Assembly: GCA_003504035.1 (NCBI GenBank)
Contig: DOBW01000151.1
Span: 1 to 9,022, forward strand
Direction of reading: 5' to 3'
DNA: 9,022 nt
From: Rhodospirillaceae bacterium
GTDB taxonomy: Bacteria; Pseudomonadota; Alphaproteobacteria; UBA9219
The position numbers were made by a program, and so were the translations under genes. Under the pieces are notes generated by a model. The model searched no databases. It was given only the letters and a program-made list of their open reading frames with translations, and was not told the DNA's origin. Of the stretch, positions 1 to 7,128 are shown in pieces (positions within the stretch are counted from its first letter, which is position 1; the number at the start of each line of letters is the position of its first letter).

Positions 1-234
1 AAGGGCAAGAAGATGGCCGGACATATGGGCGCAGAGCAAGTGACGATCATTAATTTGAAGATTGCTGCCGTTGATCCTGAAGAAGGTTTGATCCTTGTGG
101 ATGGTGCTGTTCCGGGACCAAAGAATGGCATTGTTAAAATTCGTGATGCAGTCAAGCGTGCGCTCCCTAAAGAAGCGCCGATGCCTGCAGGTCTAAAGAC
201 TAAGGCAGAAGTTGCCGACGGTCAGGCCGCTTAA
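1..234 (+). CDS. rplC: 50S ribosomal protein L3, C-terminal part (5' end outside window)
   Basis: L3 is a primary 23S rRNA-binding protein that nucleates 50S assembly and reaches towards the peptidyl transferase centre. Only the last 77 residues are present, read in frame from base 1. The visible [10 protein letters not shown] segment is the conserved central loop of L3, followed by the usual VTIINLKI and [11 protein letters not shown] strands. The tail [15 protein letters not shown] is typical of alphaproteobacterial L3. In E. coli the equivalent motif is MAGQMG, whose Gln150 is methylated by PrmB; here it is His, so that modification site is absent. The stop TAA is at 232-234. Its last two bases begin the AAGGGG upstream of rplD, 19 nt before the rplD ATG. 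The gene is truncated by the window edge, not by mutation as far as can be seen. Confidence 0.97.
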   Translation, partial: KGKKMAGHMGAEQVTIINLKIAAVDPEEGLILVDGAVPGPKNGIVKIRDAVKRALPKEAPMPAGLKTKAEVADGQAA

Positions 235-253
235 GGGGAATGGTGAGTAAGTG

Positions 254-877
254 ATGGAAGCAACAGTTAAAAATCTCGATAACAAAGACGTTGGCAAGAT
301 TGATCTTGTCGATACGGTCTTTGATGTGGAACCACGCCGCGATATTCTGAGCCGTATGGTTGGGTATCAGCTTGCCAAACGCCGTGCCGGTACGCATTCG
401 ACCAAGGGCATTAGCGATATTGCCGGATCAACGAAAAAACCATGGGCGCAAAAAGGCACAGGTCGCGCACGTCAAGGTAGCATTCGTTCACCGCAGTTTC
501 GTACAGGTGCTATTATTTTTGGCCCGACTCCACGCGATCATACGCAGGGCTTGCCAAAGAAAGTTCGCTTGCTTGCGCTTAAGATGGCTCTTTCTTCCAA
601 GGTTAAGGACGGAAAGCTAATTATTTTGGACGAAGCGAAGGCCAAAGATAATAAGACCAAAGCTTTGGCAGCGCGTTTGGACAAAATGGGGCTTAGCCGC
701 TCGGTTCTGTTTATCGATGGCGCAAATGTGGATGAGAATTTTGCATTGGCTGCACGCAATATTCCAATGATTGATGTTTTGCCAGAGCAGGGTGCCAATG
801 TTTATGACATTTTGCGCCGCGATGTTTTGGTTTTGACAAAGAATGCTGTTGAGCAGCTGCAAGAGAGGCTGAAATGA
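254..877 (+). CDS. rplD: 50S ribosomal protein L4
   Basis: L4 binds 23S rRNA and lines the peptide exit tunnel with its extended loop; in E. coli it also represses its own S10 operon. The protein is 207 residues. The tunnel loop is clear at about residues 61-73 ([13 protein letters not shown]), followed by [23 protein letters not shown]. The basic loop residues where macrolide-resistance changes occur in other bacteria look wild type. I chose ATG 254 because related L4 proteins start with a single Met; GTG 251 in the same frame would add one residue. The AAGGGG at 233-238 lies rather far from ATG 254, and a closer partial site GGTGA (242-246) may serve instead. The gene overlaps rplW by 4 nt (ATGA). 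No E. coli-like regulatory leader can be judged, as the operon start is outside the window. Confidence 0.97.
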   Translation: MEATVKNLDNKDVGKIDLVDTVFDVEPRRDILSRMVGYQLAKRRAGTHSTKGISDIAGSTKKPWAQKGTGRARQGSIRSPQFRTGAIIFGPTPRDHTQGLPKKVRLLALKMALSSKVKDGKLIILDEAKAKDNKTKALAARLDKMGLSRSVLFIDGANVDENFALAARNIPMIDVLPEQGANVYDILRRDVLVLTKNAVEQLQERLK

Positions 878-1185
878 GCAAGACACAAGAAGAAATATCG
901 CCCACGCACTATCAAGCTATTCTTTCGCCGGTAATTACCGAGAAAGCAACCAATGGCAGTGCGCATAATCAAGTCACTTTTCGCGTTTTGAAGAATGCGA
1001 CAAAGCCTTTGATTAAAGAGGCGGTAGAGCATCTCTTTGATGTAAAGGTTGAAGCGGTCAACACGCTTAATCGCAAGGGTAAATCCAAGCGTTTTCGTGG
1101 CCGCATGGGTAAGCGTAGTAATGTTAAGTTTGCTGTCGTAACGCTGGCTGAAGGTAGCCAAATTGATATTACGACAGGCCTTTAA
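874..1185 (+). CDS. rplW: 50S ribosomal protein L23
   Basis: L23 sits at the exit of the peptide tunnel and is the docking site for trigger factor and the signal recognition particle. The product is 103 residues. It shows the expected SPVITEKAT segment at residues 18-26, in which Glu23 aligns with E. coli Glu18, the trigger factor contact. The basic internal loop [17 protein letters not shown] follows at residues 66-82, then the C-terminal strand [14 protein letters not shown]. Start ATG 874 overlaps the rplD stop in an ATGA arrangement, which suggests translational coupling with L4. Upstream AGAGG (864-868) inside rplD can act as ribosome binding site. Length and motifs are normal for alphaproteobacteria. 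Confidence 0.97.
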   Translation: MSKTQEEISPTHYQAILSPVITEKATNGSAHNQVTFRVLKNATKPLIKEAVEHLFDVKVEAVNTLNRKGKSKRFRGRMGKRSNVKFAVVTLAEGSQIDITTGL

Positions 1186-1204
1186 GGTTTAGGGAATTAG
1201 AAAT

Positions 1205-2050
1205 ATGGCACTTAAGAAATATAAACCCACAACGCCTTCACAAAGGCAGCTTGTCCAGACAGACCGTTCGGGTCTGTGGACGGGTAAGCCTGTCAAGAAG
1301 TTGACAGAAGGCTTGAGGAAATCAGGTGGCCGCAATAACACAGGTCGCATCACAATGCGTCACATTGGTGGTGGTCATCGCCGCAGCTATCGCATGATTG
1401 ATTTCAAGCGTAAAAGGTTTGGTCTTTCGGCTATTGTTGAGCGTTTGGAGTATGATCCTAATCGCACAGCTTTTATTGCGCTGATTACCTATGAAGATGG
1501 CACGCAGTCTTACATTCTTGCACCGCAGCGTTTGAATAAAGGCGACAAGGTTATTGCAGGCGACAAGGTTGATGTAAAACCTGGCAATGCAATGCCGCTG
1601 AAGAATATTCCTGTCGGTACAATCATCCACAATGTGGAGATGAAACCCGGCAAAGGTGGTCAAATTGCACGTAGTGCTGGCACATATGTTCAACTTGTTG
1701 GGCGTGGTGGCAACAATGCACAGATTAAGCTTAGCTCAGGTGAGCTTCGTTTGGTGCCGCAAGATTGTATGGCAAGTATCGGTGCGGTTTCGAACGCAGA
1801 TCATGGCAATGTCAAATTCGGTAAGGCTGGTCGCAAGCGTTGGCTTGGTGTTCGTCCTTCTGTCCGTGGTGTAGCTATGAACCCTGTCGATCATCCTCAT
1901 GGTGGTGGTGAAGGGCGTACTTCTGGTGGTCGTCATCCGGTTACGCCATGGGGTAAAGGTACAAAGGGTAATAAAACACGTAACAATAAGCGTACAGATC
2001 GTATGATCGTACGCCGCGCGAATAAGCGTCGCGATAGTCAGTCTAAGTAA
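1205..2050 (+). CDS. rplB: 50S ribosomal protein L2
   Basis: L2 is a large primary 23S rRNA-binding protein needed for subunit association and close to the peptidyl transferase centre. The product is 281 residues, slightly longer than the E. coli protein (273). The signature [15 protein letters not shown] is present, with [10 protein letters not shown] at residues 230-239; His230 corresponds to E. coli His229, implicated in peptidyl transfer. The N-terminal [11 protein letters not shown] and the central [15 protein letters not shown] are standard. A ribosome binding site AGGGA (1191-1195) lies 9 nt before ATG 1205. The C-terminus [24 protein letters not shown] is basic, as usual. The last bases of the gene overlap the AAAGGGG used by rpsS. 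Confidence 0.98.
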   Translation: MALKKYKPTTPSQRQLVQTDRSGLWTGKPVKKLTEGLRKSGGRNNTGRITMRHIGGGHRRSYRMIDFKRKRFGLSAIVERLEYDPNRTAFIALITYEDGTQSYILAPQRLNKGDKVIAGDKVDVKPGNAMPLKNIPVGTIIHNVEMKPGKGGQIARSAGTYVQLVGRGGNNAQIKLSSGELRLVPQDCMASIGAVSNADHGNVKFGKAGRKRWLGVRPSVRGVAMNPVDHPHGGGEGRTSGGRHPVTPWGKGTKGNKTRNNKRTDRMIVRRANKRRDSQSK

Positions 2051-2063
2051 AGGGGATTCAGCG

Positions 2064-2339
2064 GTGACACGTTCTGTTTGGAAAGGTCCGTTTGTTGACG
2101 GTTATATGCTCAAGAAGGCCGAAGTGGCCCGTGGGTCAGGCCGTAATGATATTATCAAGACGTGGTCGCGTCGCTCAACAGTTTTGCCACAGTTTGTTGG
2201 CTTGACGTTCGGTGTGTACAACGGCAATAAATTTTTACCGGTATCGGTAACAGAAAACATGATTGGCCATAAGCTTGGTGAGTTTGCGCCTACGCGCACT
2301 TACAGAGGCCATATAGCTGATAAAAAAGGTAAGAAATAA
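2064..2339 (+). CDS. rpsS: 30S ribosomal protein S19 (GTG start)
   Basis: S19 lies in the head of the 30S subunit with S13 and contributes to the A-site tRNA environment and the intersubunit bridge. The product is 91 residues, matching the family. It begins [19 protein letters not shown], contains [22 protein letters not shown], and carries the conserved [16 protein letters not shown] block at residues 68-83. The start is GTG at 2064: it gives the normal family N-terminus, and the next in-frame ATG (2106) would delete the KGPF motif. It is the only gene in the window for which I prefer a non-ATG start. The AAAGGGGA at 2049-2056 overlaps the rplB stop and lies at a good distance. Confidence 0.97.
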   Translation: MTRSVWKGPFVDGYMLKKAEVARGSGRNDIIKTWSRRSTVLPQFVGLTFGVYNGNKFLPVSVTENMIGHKLGEFAPTRTYRGHIADKKGKK

Positions 2340-2343
2340 GGAG
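2338..2343 (+). promoter_or_regulatory. rplV ribosome binding site, decides the start
   Basis: AAGGAG overlaps the rpsS stop codon and lies 7 nt upstream of ATG 2351. This spacing favours ATG 2351 over the in-frame TTG at 2348, which would add one Met to L22. The assignment is by inspection of spacing only. Confidence 0.75.
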
Positions 2344-2350
2344 CTCTTTG

Positions 2351-2818
2351 ATGGGTAAGGCTAAAGTTTCAAGAGATTTGCCGGACGATTCGGCGCTTGC
2401 AAAGGCTGCGTCAATTCGCACCGGCGCACGCAAGCTGAATGTTGTTGCGGCGAGCATTCGTGGCAAGGATGCCGCCAGTGCGCTGACGCAGCTTACGTTT
2501 GAAAAGCGGCGCATTGCGCAGGACGTTAAAAAGGTTTTGCTTTCAGCGATTGCTAATGCCGAGAACAACCATTCATTGGATGTTGATCGCCTTTATGTTG
2601 CCGAGGCATGGGTCGGACGCAGTTTTGTTATGAAACGTTTTCGCGCACGTGGCCGTGGTCGCAGCGCAGGCATTGAAAAGCCATTTAGTAATCTGACCAT
2701 TATTGTGCGTGAGCGCAAAGACGGAGACGTTGATCTTAAGAAAGAAACACGTCGCGCAAGAGGTCTATCAAAGAAAACAACAACCAAAGAAGCGGCATCT
2801 CCCGCTGAAGGGGCTTAA
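2351..2818 (+). CDS. rplV: 50S ribosomal protein L22
   Basis: L22 binds all domains of 23S rRNA and its long beta-hairpin forms part of the exit-tunnel constriction with L4. The product is 155 residues, against about 110 in E. coli. The conserved core runs to about residue 122: [20 protein letters not shown], then [21 protein letters not shown], then the hairpin around residues 92-115 ([20 protein letters not shown]) and [13 protein letters not shown]. Residues 123-155 are a charged tail rich in Lys, Arg, Thr and Ala that probably extends on the ribosome surface; similar C-terminal extensions are common in alphaproteobacterial L22. Codon 1 is ATG 2351, supported by AAGGAG 7 nt upstream. The stop is only 3 nt before rpsC, and the rpsC ribosome binding site lies inside this gene. 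Confidence 0.97.
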   Translation: MGKAKVSRDLPDDSALAKAASIRTGARKLNVVAASIRGKDAASALTQLTFEKRRIAQDVKKVLLSAIANAENNHSLDVDRLYVAEAWVGRSFVMKRFRARGRGRSAGIEKPFSNLTIIVRERKDGDVDLKKETRRARGLSKKTTTKEAASPAEGA

Positions 2819-2821
2819 ACT

Positions 2822-3505
2822 ATGGGTCAAAAAGTAAATCCTATCAGTATCCGTTTGGGCGTTAATCGCACGTGGGACAGCCGTTGGTTTGCCGTTAAAG
2901 GCTATGCTGATCTGTTGCATGAGGATCTAAAAATACGGGCTTATCTTGTTAAGAGGCTTGGTCCGCAGGCTTCGGTTGCGAGTATTGATATTGAGCGTCC
3001 CGCAGGTAAATGCCGTGTGACTATTCATTCTGCTCGTCCTGGGGTTGTTATTGGCAAAAAAGGCGCTGACATTGAAAAGTTGCGCCGTGACATTGCCAAG
3101 ATGACAACGTCTGAAGTTGCTTTGAATATTGTCGAAATCCGCAAGCCAGAGATCGAGGCTAAGTTGGTTGCCGATAATATTGCTGGTCAGCTAGAGCGCC
3201 GCGTTGCTTTTCGTCGCGCTATGAAACGGGCTGTTCAGTCAGCTATGCGTTTGGGTGCTTTGGGTATTCGTATTAATTGCTCGGGTCGCTTGGGCGGCGC
3301 AGAAATTGCGCGCATGGAATGGTATCGCGAAGGTCGTGTGCCGCTTCATACGCTGCGCGCTGATGTAGATTATGGTGTTGCGACGGCACATACGACAATG
3401 GGAGCGTGTGGCGTCAAAGTTTGGATCTTTAAGGGCGAAATCCTCGACCACGATCCTATGGCTCAGAGTAAAAAGGCTATGGAGAACGCACAGGTTCGTT
3501 CGTAA
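2822..3505 (+). CDS. rpsC: 30S ribosomal protein S3
   Basis: S3 forms part of the mRNA entry channel of the 30S subunit and contributes to its helicase activity with S4 and S5. The product is 227 residues. It starts [13 protein letters not shown], the universal bacterial S3 N-terminus. It has a type II KH domain with the [17 protein letters not shown] loop (GKKG at residues 78-81), followed by the C-terminal S3 domain including [44 protein letters not shown] (2808-2813) within the end of rplV lies 8 nt before the ATG, so the two genes are probably translationally coupled. The next gene, rplP, follows after an unusually wide 63-nt gap that contains a GC-rich palindrome. Confidence 0.98.
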   Translation: MGQKVNPISIRLGVNRTWDSRWFAVKGYADLLHEDLKIRAYLVKRLGPQASVASIDIERPAGKCRVTIHSARPGVVIGKKGADIEKLRRDIAKMTTSEVALNIVEIRKPEIEAKLVADNIAGQLERRVAFRRAMKRAVQSAMRLGALGIRINCSGRLGGAEIARMEWYREGRVPLHTLRADVDYGVATAHTTMGACGVKVWIFKGEILDHDPMAQSKKAMENAQVRS

Positions 3506-3506
3506 C

Positions 3507-3532
3507 CCGTCGTCGCCAAGGCTACGGCGCGG
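3507..3532 (+). repeat. GC-rich imperfect palindrome in the rpsC-rplP gap
   Basis: Starting 2 nt after the rpsC stop, an inner hairpin pairs CGTCGC (3511-3516) with GCTACG (3521-3526) around a CAAG loop, with one C-T mismatch. An outer CCG (3507-3509) pairs with CGG (3530-3532) across an asymmetric internal loop. The sequence is much richer in GC than the surrounding genes and there is no T-run after it, so it does not look like an intrinsic terminator. It could be a dispersed REP-like palindrome, an RNA-processing or stability element, or chance. Only one copy is seen in this window. Confidence 0.45.
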
Positions 3533-3568
3533 CAAGGGGATGAGATGATAGAAATAGGATGATGAAAT

Positions 3569-3982
3569 ATGTTGCAACCTAAGAAAACAAAGTATCGCAA
3601 GGCACACAAGGGTCGTATTCACGGCAAAGCCAAAGGCGGATTTCGTCTGAGCTATGGTTCTTGTGGTTTGAAGGCTTTGGAGCCAGAGCGCATTACGGCG
3701 CGCCAGATTGAAGCGGCTCGTCGTGCGATTACACGTGCCATTAAGCGTCAGGGACGTTTATGGATTTTGATTTTTCCGGATGTACCTGTTTCATCCAAGC
3801 CTGCTGAAGTTCGTATGGGTAAGGGTAAAGGTTCACCTGATTATTGGGCCTGCCGTGTTCATCCGGGGCGCATTATGTTTGAACTTGATGGTGTGCCTCA
3901 GGAAGTTGCTAAAGCGGCTTTTGCGTTAGCGTCAGAGAAGTTGCCTATTAAAACAAAGTTTGTTCAGCGCGAAACGGCCTGA
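3569..3982 (+). CDS. rplP: 50S ribosomal protein L16
   Basis: L16 binds 23S rRNA near the A site and the central protuberance and joins late in 50S assembly. The product is 137 residues. It begins [16 protein letters not shown], contains [16 protein letters not shown] helix residues ([25 protein letters not shown]), and has the conserved VRMGKGKG loop with Arg82, equivalent to E. coli Arg81, which is hydroxylated by YcfD there. The C-terminus [16 protein letters not shown] is standard. The start at 3569 gives the normal N-terminus; AGGA at 3556-3559 is the likely ribosome binding site, 9 nt upstream. It is separated from rpsC by 63 nt, wider than almost all other gaps here. Confidence 0.98.
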   Translation: MLQPKKTKYRKAHKGRIHGKAKGGFRLSYGSCGLKALEPERITARQIEAARRAITRAIKRQGRLWILIFPDVPVSSKPAEVRMGKGKGSPDYWACRVHPGRIMFELDGVPQEVAKAAFALASEKLPIKTKFVQRETA

Positions 3983-4006
3983 GAGAAGATTTAAGGGAGC
4001 CTAAAG

Positions 4007-4231
4007 ATGGCAAAAGATACAGTTAAAATCGCCGATGTGCGATTGAAGACAGATAAAGAATTAGAGGACCGTGTGCTGGAGTTGCGTAAAGAGCAATTTA
4101 ATTTGCGCTTTCAAAAAGCTACGGGCCAACTTACGAATACCGCTCGTATAACAGCGGTTCGCAAGGAAATTGCACACATCATGACAGTGATGGGTGAACG
4201 TCAACGTCAAGCCGCTGAAAAGTCGGCGTAA
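4007..4231 (+). CDS. rpmC: 50S ribosomal protein L29
   Basis: L29 is a small alpha-helical protein next to L23 at the exit tunnel and part of the landing platform for trigger factor and SRP. The product is 74 residues, a little longer than E. coli L29 (63). The signature helix LRKEQFNLRFQKATGQL is at residues 26-42, followed by NTARITAVRKEIAHIMTVMGERQ. The short N-terminal and C-terminal additions are usual in alphaproteobacteria. A good ribosome binding site AAGGGAG (3993-3999) lies 7 nt before ATG 4007. It sits between rplP and rpsQ with gaps of about two dozen bases. Confidence 0.97.
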   Translation: MAKDTVKIADVRLKTDKELEDRVLELRKEQFNLRFQKATGQLTNTARITAVRKEIAHIMTVMGERQRQAAEKSA

Positions 4232-4253
4232 AGAGAAGTAAGGGGATAGTTAA

Positions 4254-4502
4254 ATGCCGCGTCGTGTTTTGCAAGGGACGGTCGTTAGTGACAAGGGTGA
4301 TAAGAGCATCACTGTTCTTGTCGAGCGTCGCGTTATGCACCCGATTTATAAGAAGTATATTCGTAAATCCAAGAAGTATGCTGCACATGATGAGCTTAAT
4401 GGCTCGAAGGTCGGCGATACGGTTTCAATCATTGAGTGTCGTCCGATGAGCAAGCGTAAGCGTTGGATGCTTGTCGATGAAGCGGCTAAAAGCAGCAACT
4501 AA
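4254..4502 (+). CDS. rpsQ: 30S ribosomal protein S17
   Basis: S17 is a primary 16S rRNA-binding protein with an OB fold, needed for early assembly of the 30S body. The product is 82 residues, typical of the family. Visible are [34 protein letters not shown], the basic loop [13 protein letters not shown], and the signature [23 protein letters not shown] at 4240-4245 lies 8 nt upstream of the ATG. It is the last gene of the S10 operon in the E. coli arrangement; the spc operon genes follow after a 43-nt gap with a short tandem duplication. I see no terminator or clear promoter in that gap, so transcription may continue. Confidence 0.98.
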   Translation: MPRRVLQGTVVSDKGDKSITVLVERRVMHPIYKKYIRKSKKYAAHDELNGSKVGDTVSIIECRPMSKRKRWMLVDEAAKSSN

Positions 4503-4509
4503 ACAATGC

Positions 4510-4535
4510 GCCAGAGAAACAGGCCAGAGAAATAG
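4510..4535 (+). repeat. 13-nt tandem duplication in the rpsQ-rplN gap
   Basis: Two adjacent 13-nt units, GCCAGAGAAACAG (4510-4522) and GCCAGAGAAATAG (4523-4535), differ at one position. They fill most of the 43-nt gap between the S10 and spc blocks. A duplication by replication slippage is the simplest reading. I have no evidence for a function, though the purine-rich units lie just upstream of the rplN start. Confidence 0.7.
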
Positions 4536-4545
4536 GTAAGTAGTC

Positions 4546-4914
4546 ATGATACAGATGGAAACAGTCCTCGATGTCGCGGACAATAGCGGCGCCAAGAAAG
4601 TAGCCTGCATCAAAGTGCTTGGTGGGTCTAAGCATATGATTGCTGAAATTGGCGATATCATCGTTGTTTCAATAAGAGATGCGATTCCTCGTGGCAAAGT
4701 CAAAAAAGGCGATGTTCATAAGGCCGTTATTGTGCGCCAGAAGTTTGGGCTTAAGCGCAAGGATGGAAGCGTTATTCGTTTTGATCACAACGCAGCTGTG
4801 TTGATCAATAAAGATAAAGAGCCTGTTGGTACCCGCATATTCGGGCCGGTGACCAGAGAACTACGTGGTTTGGGCTTTATGAAAATTATTTCGCTCGCTG
4901 AAGAGGTTTTGTAA
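4546..4914 (+). CDS. rplN: 50S ribosomal protein L14
   Basis: L14 binds 23S rRNA at the subunit interface, contacts L19, and is the docking site of the silencing factor RsfS. The product is 122 residues, the usual length. It begins [28 protein letters not shown] and carries the conserved [19 protein letters not shown] segment and the C-terminal [10 protein letters not shown] (residues 97-106) with [15 protein letters not shown] 4546 gives the standard MIQ N-terminus; the ribosome binding site is weak (AGG within TAGGTAAG, 4533-4540). It is the first gene of the spc block in the E. coli order. Its TAA overlaps the rplX ATG by one base (TAATG), which favours coupled translation. Confidence 0.98.
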   Translation: MIQMETVLDVADNSGAKKVACIKVLGGSKHMIAEIGDIIVVSIRDAIPRGKVKKGDVHKAVIVRQKFGLKRKDGSVIRFDHNAAVLINKDKEPVGTRIFGPVTRELRGLGFMKIISLAEEVL

Positions 4915-5240
4915 TGGCGATGAAAATGAGAATTAAGAAAAACGACACGGTTATCGTGATCGCTGGGAAAGATAAGGGTAAGACCGGTATGGTCAAAGCC
5001 GTTATGCCTAAGGAAGAGCGTTTGCTTGTTGTCGGTGTAAACCGTGTAACACGTCATACGAAACCTTCACAGGCTGATCCTCAGGGAGGCCGCAAGCAGA
5101 TCGAAGCGCCTATTCACGTTTCGAATGTAGCTTTGGTTGATCCCAAGGACAGCAAGGCAACACGTGTTGGTATTAAGAAACTTGACAAGGACGGCGGTAA
5201 AGTACGCTTTGCCAAACGCTCCGGCGAAGTTATCGAGTAA
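4914..5240 (+). CDS. rplX: 50S ribosomal protein L24
   Basis: L24 is an assembly initiator of the 50S subunit that binds the 5' part of 23S rRNA and lies near the tunnel exit. The product is 108 residues with a KOW motif at about residues 9-36 ([26 protein letters not shown]). The family segments [12 protein letters not shown] and [13 protein letters not shown] follow. ATG 4914 overlaps the rplN stop by one base, and AAGAGG (4901-4906) inside rplN lies 7 nt upstream. The in-frame ATGs at 4920 and 4926 would shorten the N-terminus by two or four residues and cannot be excluded, but they are less well spaced. Confidence 0.97.
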   Translation: MAMKMRIKKNDTVIVIAGKDKGKTGMVKAVMPKEERLLVVGVNRVTRHTKPSQADPQGGRKQIEAPIHVSNVALVDPKDSKATRVGIKKLDKDGGKVRFAKRSGEVIE

Positions 5241-5256
5241 GGAAGAGAGTAAAGTT

Positions 5257-5838
5257 ATGACGGCAAGAGCCAAAGATAAATATGTGCCGCGTCTTCAGCA
5301 GCAGTACCGCGAAGTAGGTTTACCCAAGCTTATGAAAGAGTTTGGTTATAAAAACAAACTTCAGGCGCCAAAGCTTGAAAAGATAGTCATCAACATGGGG
5401 GTTGGTGAGGCTGTGAACGACAGCAAGAAGACCAAGAATGCTGCTGAACAGTTGGCTATGATCGCGGGTCAAAAACCAGTGATCACCAAAGCGCGCAAGG
5501 CTATCGCGACATTTAAATTGCGCGGTGAGCTTGGGATTGGCTGTAAGGTCACGTTGCGCCGTGAAAAAATGTACGAGTTTTTGGATCGTTTGGTCAATGT
5601 TGCCATGCCACGTGTGCGTGACTTCAGAGGTATTCCGACCAAGAGTTTTGATGGTCGTGGCAACTATGCGATGGGCCTTAAAGAACAGCTCGTTTTCCCT
5701 GAGATTGAGTACGACAAGATCGACGAAATTAGGGGCATGGATATTGTGATCTGTACAACGGCAAATACAGACAAAGAAGCTATGGCGCTTTTGCGCGGTT
5801 TCAATATGCCGTTCCAGAGTAAGGAAGGACAAAATTAA
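5257..5838 (+). CDS. rplE: 50S ribosomal protein L5
   Basis: L5 binds 5S rRNA with L18 in the central protuberance and contacts P-site tRNA. From ATG 5257 the product is 193 residues. It contains [14 protein letters not shown] (residues 39-52), the 5S-binding family signature [19 protein letters not shown] at 71-89, and [26 protein letters not shown] with the typical C-terminus. The same frame is open further upstream inside rplX, but ATG 5257 follows the rplX stop by 16 nt, has GGAAGAGAG (5241-5249) upstream, and gives the family N-terminus. In E. coli, S8 represses the spc operon at the start of this gene; I cannot see a clear S8-like bulged hairpin here. The stop overlaps the rpsN ATG by one base. 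Confidence 0.97.
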   Translation: MTARAKDKYVPRLQQQYREVGLPKLMKEFGYKNKLQAPKLEKIVINMGVGEAVNDSKKTKNAAEQLAMIAGQKPVITKARKAIATFKLRGELGIGCKVTLRREKMYEFLDRLVNVAMPRVRDFRGIPTKSFDGRGNYAMGLKEQLVFPEIEYDKIDEIRGMDIVICTTANTDKEAMALLRGFNMPFQSKEGQN

Positions 5839-6143
5839 TGGCTAAAAAAGCTACGATCGAGAAAAACAACCGCCGCCGCCGCTTGGTAAAGCAAAAGGCA
5901 GCGACACGTGCTGCCCTTAAAGCCATCGTCATGAACAAAGAAACGTCCATGGAAGATCGCTTTGATGCAGTCATGAAATTGGCGAGCATAACGCGGAACT
6001 CGGCAAAGAATCGTATTGTAAATCGTTGTGAGCTGAGTGGTCGTCCACGCGGTTTCTATCGTAAGTTTAAACTTTCACGCATTGCGCTGCGTGAACTGGC
6101 CTCTTCGGGTCAGCTTCCCGGCGTAATCAAGTCGAGCTGGTAA
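5838..6143 (+). CDS. rpsN: 30S ribosomal protein S14, zinc-independent long form
   Basis: S14 lies in the 30S head near S3 and S10 and is required for A-site function. At 101 residues it is the long form. It has only one cysteine (in [20 protein letters not shown], from about residue 62), so it lacks the four-cysteine zinc site of the short form. The N-terminal stretch [19 protein letters not shown] is strongly basic, as usual. The AAGGAAGGA at 5821-5829, in the end of rplE, is 8 nt upstream of ATG 5838, and the start shares one base with the rplE stop (TAATG), a coupled arrangement. The C-terminus ends LPGVIKSSW, the typical S14 end. Confidence 0.98.
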   Translation: MAKKATIEKNNRRRRLVKQKAATRAALKAIVMNKETSMEDRFDAVMKLASITRNSAKNRIVNRCELSGRPRGFYRKFKLSRIALRELASSGQLPGVIKSSW

Positions 6144-6148
6144 GGAGG
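6142..6148 (+). promoter_or_regulatory. rpsH ribosome binding site
   Basis: AAGGAGG is a perfect anti-Shine-Dalgarno match, overlapping the rpsN stop codon and lying 11 nt before ATG 6160. It is among the strongest ribosome binding sites in the window by sequence; most other genes use the variant AAGGGG or AGGGA. Confidence 0.8.
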
Positions 6149-6159
6149 ATTATAAGAAC

Positions 6160-6558
6160 ATGTCCCTTTCCGATCCTATAGGAGATATGCTGACACGCAT
6201 ACGCAATGGTCAGATGGCTAAGATGGAAGTTATCGAATGCCCGTCATCGGCTTTTCGCAAGCGTGTTTTGGAAGTGATGGAGCGCGAGGGTTATATTCGT
6301 GGCTTCACAGAAGTTCAGCAGGGCAAAGGTCAAGCTGCGCTTGAGATCGAGCTAAAATATCATGATGGGATCGGCGTTATTCGCAAGATCAATCGTGTAT
6401 CTAAGCCGGGTCGCCGCGTTTATGCTGGAATCAAAGACTTTGGTCGTGTTTTCAACGGTCTTGGCGTTTCGATTTTGTCGACACCACGTGGTGTGCTTTC
6501 GGATAACGAAGCGCGTACACAAAATGTAGGCGGCGAAGTTTTGTGCCGTATATTCTAA
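6160..6558 (+). CDS. rpsH: 30S ribosomal protein S8
   Basis: S8 is a primary 16S rRNA-binding protein of the central domain (helix 21); in E. coli it also represses the spc operon by binding its mRNA. The product is 132 residues, the normal length. It begins [18 protein letters not shown], and the C-terminal domain carries the S8 signature [12 protein letters not shown] (residues 107-118) and GGEVLCRIF at the end, which form the rRNA-binding surface. A strong AAGGAGG precedes the start. The presence of an intact S8 leaves spc autoregulation possible, but no matching mRNA site was recognised. Confidence 0.98.
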   Translation: MSLSDPIGDMLTRIRNGQMAKMEVIECPSSAFRKRVLEVMEREGYIRGFTEVQQGKGQAALEIELKYHDGIGVIRKINRVSKPGRRVYAGIKDFGRVFNGLGVSILSTPRGVLSDNEARTQNVGGEVLCRIF

Positions 6559-6574
6559 GAGTTGAGGTTTTATT

Positions 6575-7108
6575 ATGTCTCGCGTAGGTAAAAATCCGGT
6601 TCCCCTAGCTCAGGGCGTTTCGGCAGAGGTTAAAAAAGGTCTTGTTTCCGTCAAAGGAAAACTGGGTTCGCTTAGCCTTGCCATTGTTCCTGATATTGAG
6701 GTTAAGCTGGAAGGCAATGAGCTTATTGTTTCTAAGCGTTCGGAGAGCAAGGTTTCGCAGATGATGTGGGGAACGACCCGCAACAACATCGCCAATATGG
6801 TTCAAGGTGTAAGCGAAGGCTTTAAAAAGGTTTTGGATATTGAAGGTGTTGGCTTTCGGGTCGCACTGAAAGGCAAGACACTTGTTCTTCAGCTTGGGTT
6901 TAGTCATGAGATTAACTATCAGGTTCCCGAGGGGATCACGATCAAGGCACCTAAGCCAACCAAGATTGAGATCACGGGCTTTGACAAACAAAAAGTTGGT
7001 CAAGTAGCTGCAGAGATCAGAGGTATGAAAAAGCCAGAGCCTTACAAGGGCAAGGGCATACGTTACGCTGGCGAGCAAGTTCGCCGCAAAGAAGGTAAGA
7101 AGAAATAA
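6575..7108 (+). CDS. rplF: 50S ribosomal protein L6
   Basis: L6 binds 23S rRNA near the sarcin-ricin loop and the elongation factor binding site and takes part in late 50S assembly. The product is 177 residues, as in E. coli. It begins MSRVGKNPVPLAQGV, has two related alpha/beta domains (about residues 1-80 and 83-175), and carries the L6 signature PEPYKGKGIRY at residues 154-164. The C-terminus QVRRKEGKKK is basic. GAGG (6564-6567) is a modest ribosome binding site 7 nt upstream. Its stop codon begins a 14-nt sequence that recurs exactly at the rpsE-rpmD junction. Confidence 0.98.
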   Translation: MSRVGKNPVPLAQGVSAEVKKGLVSVKGKLGSLSLAIVPDIEVKLEGNELIVSKRSESKVSQMMWGTTRNNIANMVQGVSEGFKKVLDIEGVGFRVALKGKTLVLQLGFSHEINYQVPEGITIKAPKPTKIEITGFDKQKVGQVAAEIRGMKKPEPYKGKGIRYAGEQVRRKEGKKK

Positions 7109-7119
7109 GGTAGGATAAG
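7106..7119 (+). repeat. 14-nt junction repeat, copy 1 (rplF-rplR)
   Basis: TAAGGTAGGATAAG begins with the rplF stop codon and contains purine-rich Shine-Dalgarno-like sequence ahead of rplR. The identical 14 nt occur at 8064-8077, also starting with a stop codon. Exact recurrence at two junctions of the same cluster could reflect convergent ribosome binding sites or copying by recombination. Confidence 0.65.
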
Positions 7120-7128
7120 GAAAAGAAA

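Noticed and set aside
3239..3622. A 127-codon - strand frame across the rpsC-rplP gap
   Set aside because: Most of it is antisense to rpsC and rplP, and its translation is unstructured in appearance without a known motif.
4506..4535. A nine-codon frame in the rpsQ-rplN gap (MRQRNRPEK)
   Set aside because: There is no ribosome binding site before it, and it is simply the translation of the tandem duplication.
5137..5256. Upstream extension of the rplE frame into rplX
   Set aside because: It would add 40 residues unlike any L5 N-terminus and overlap rplX; ATG 5257 has proper spacing and gives the family N-terminus.
5225..5290. Possible S8 repressor site near the rplE start, as in E. coli
   Set aside because: I could not find a convincing bulged hairpin like the helix 21 target; a covariance-model search would be needed to claim it.
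5320..5832. A 170-codon open frame on the - strand opposite rplE
   Set aside because: It mirrors rplE, shows no family motif, and has no supporting ribosome binding site or neighbour on that strand.
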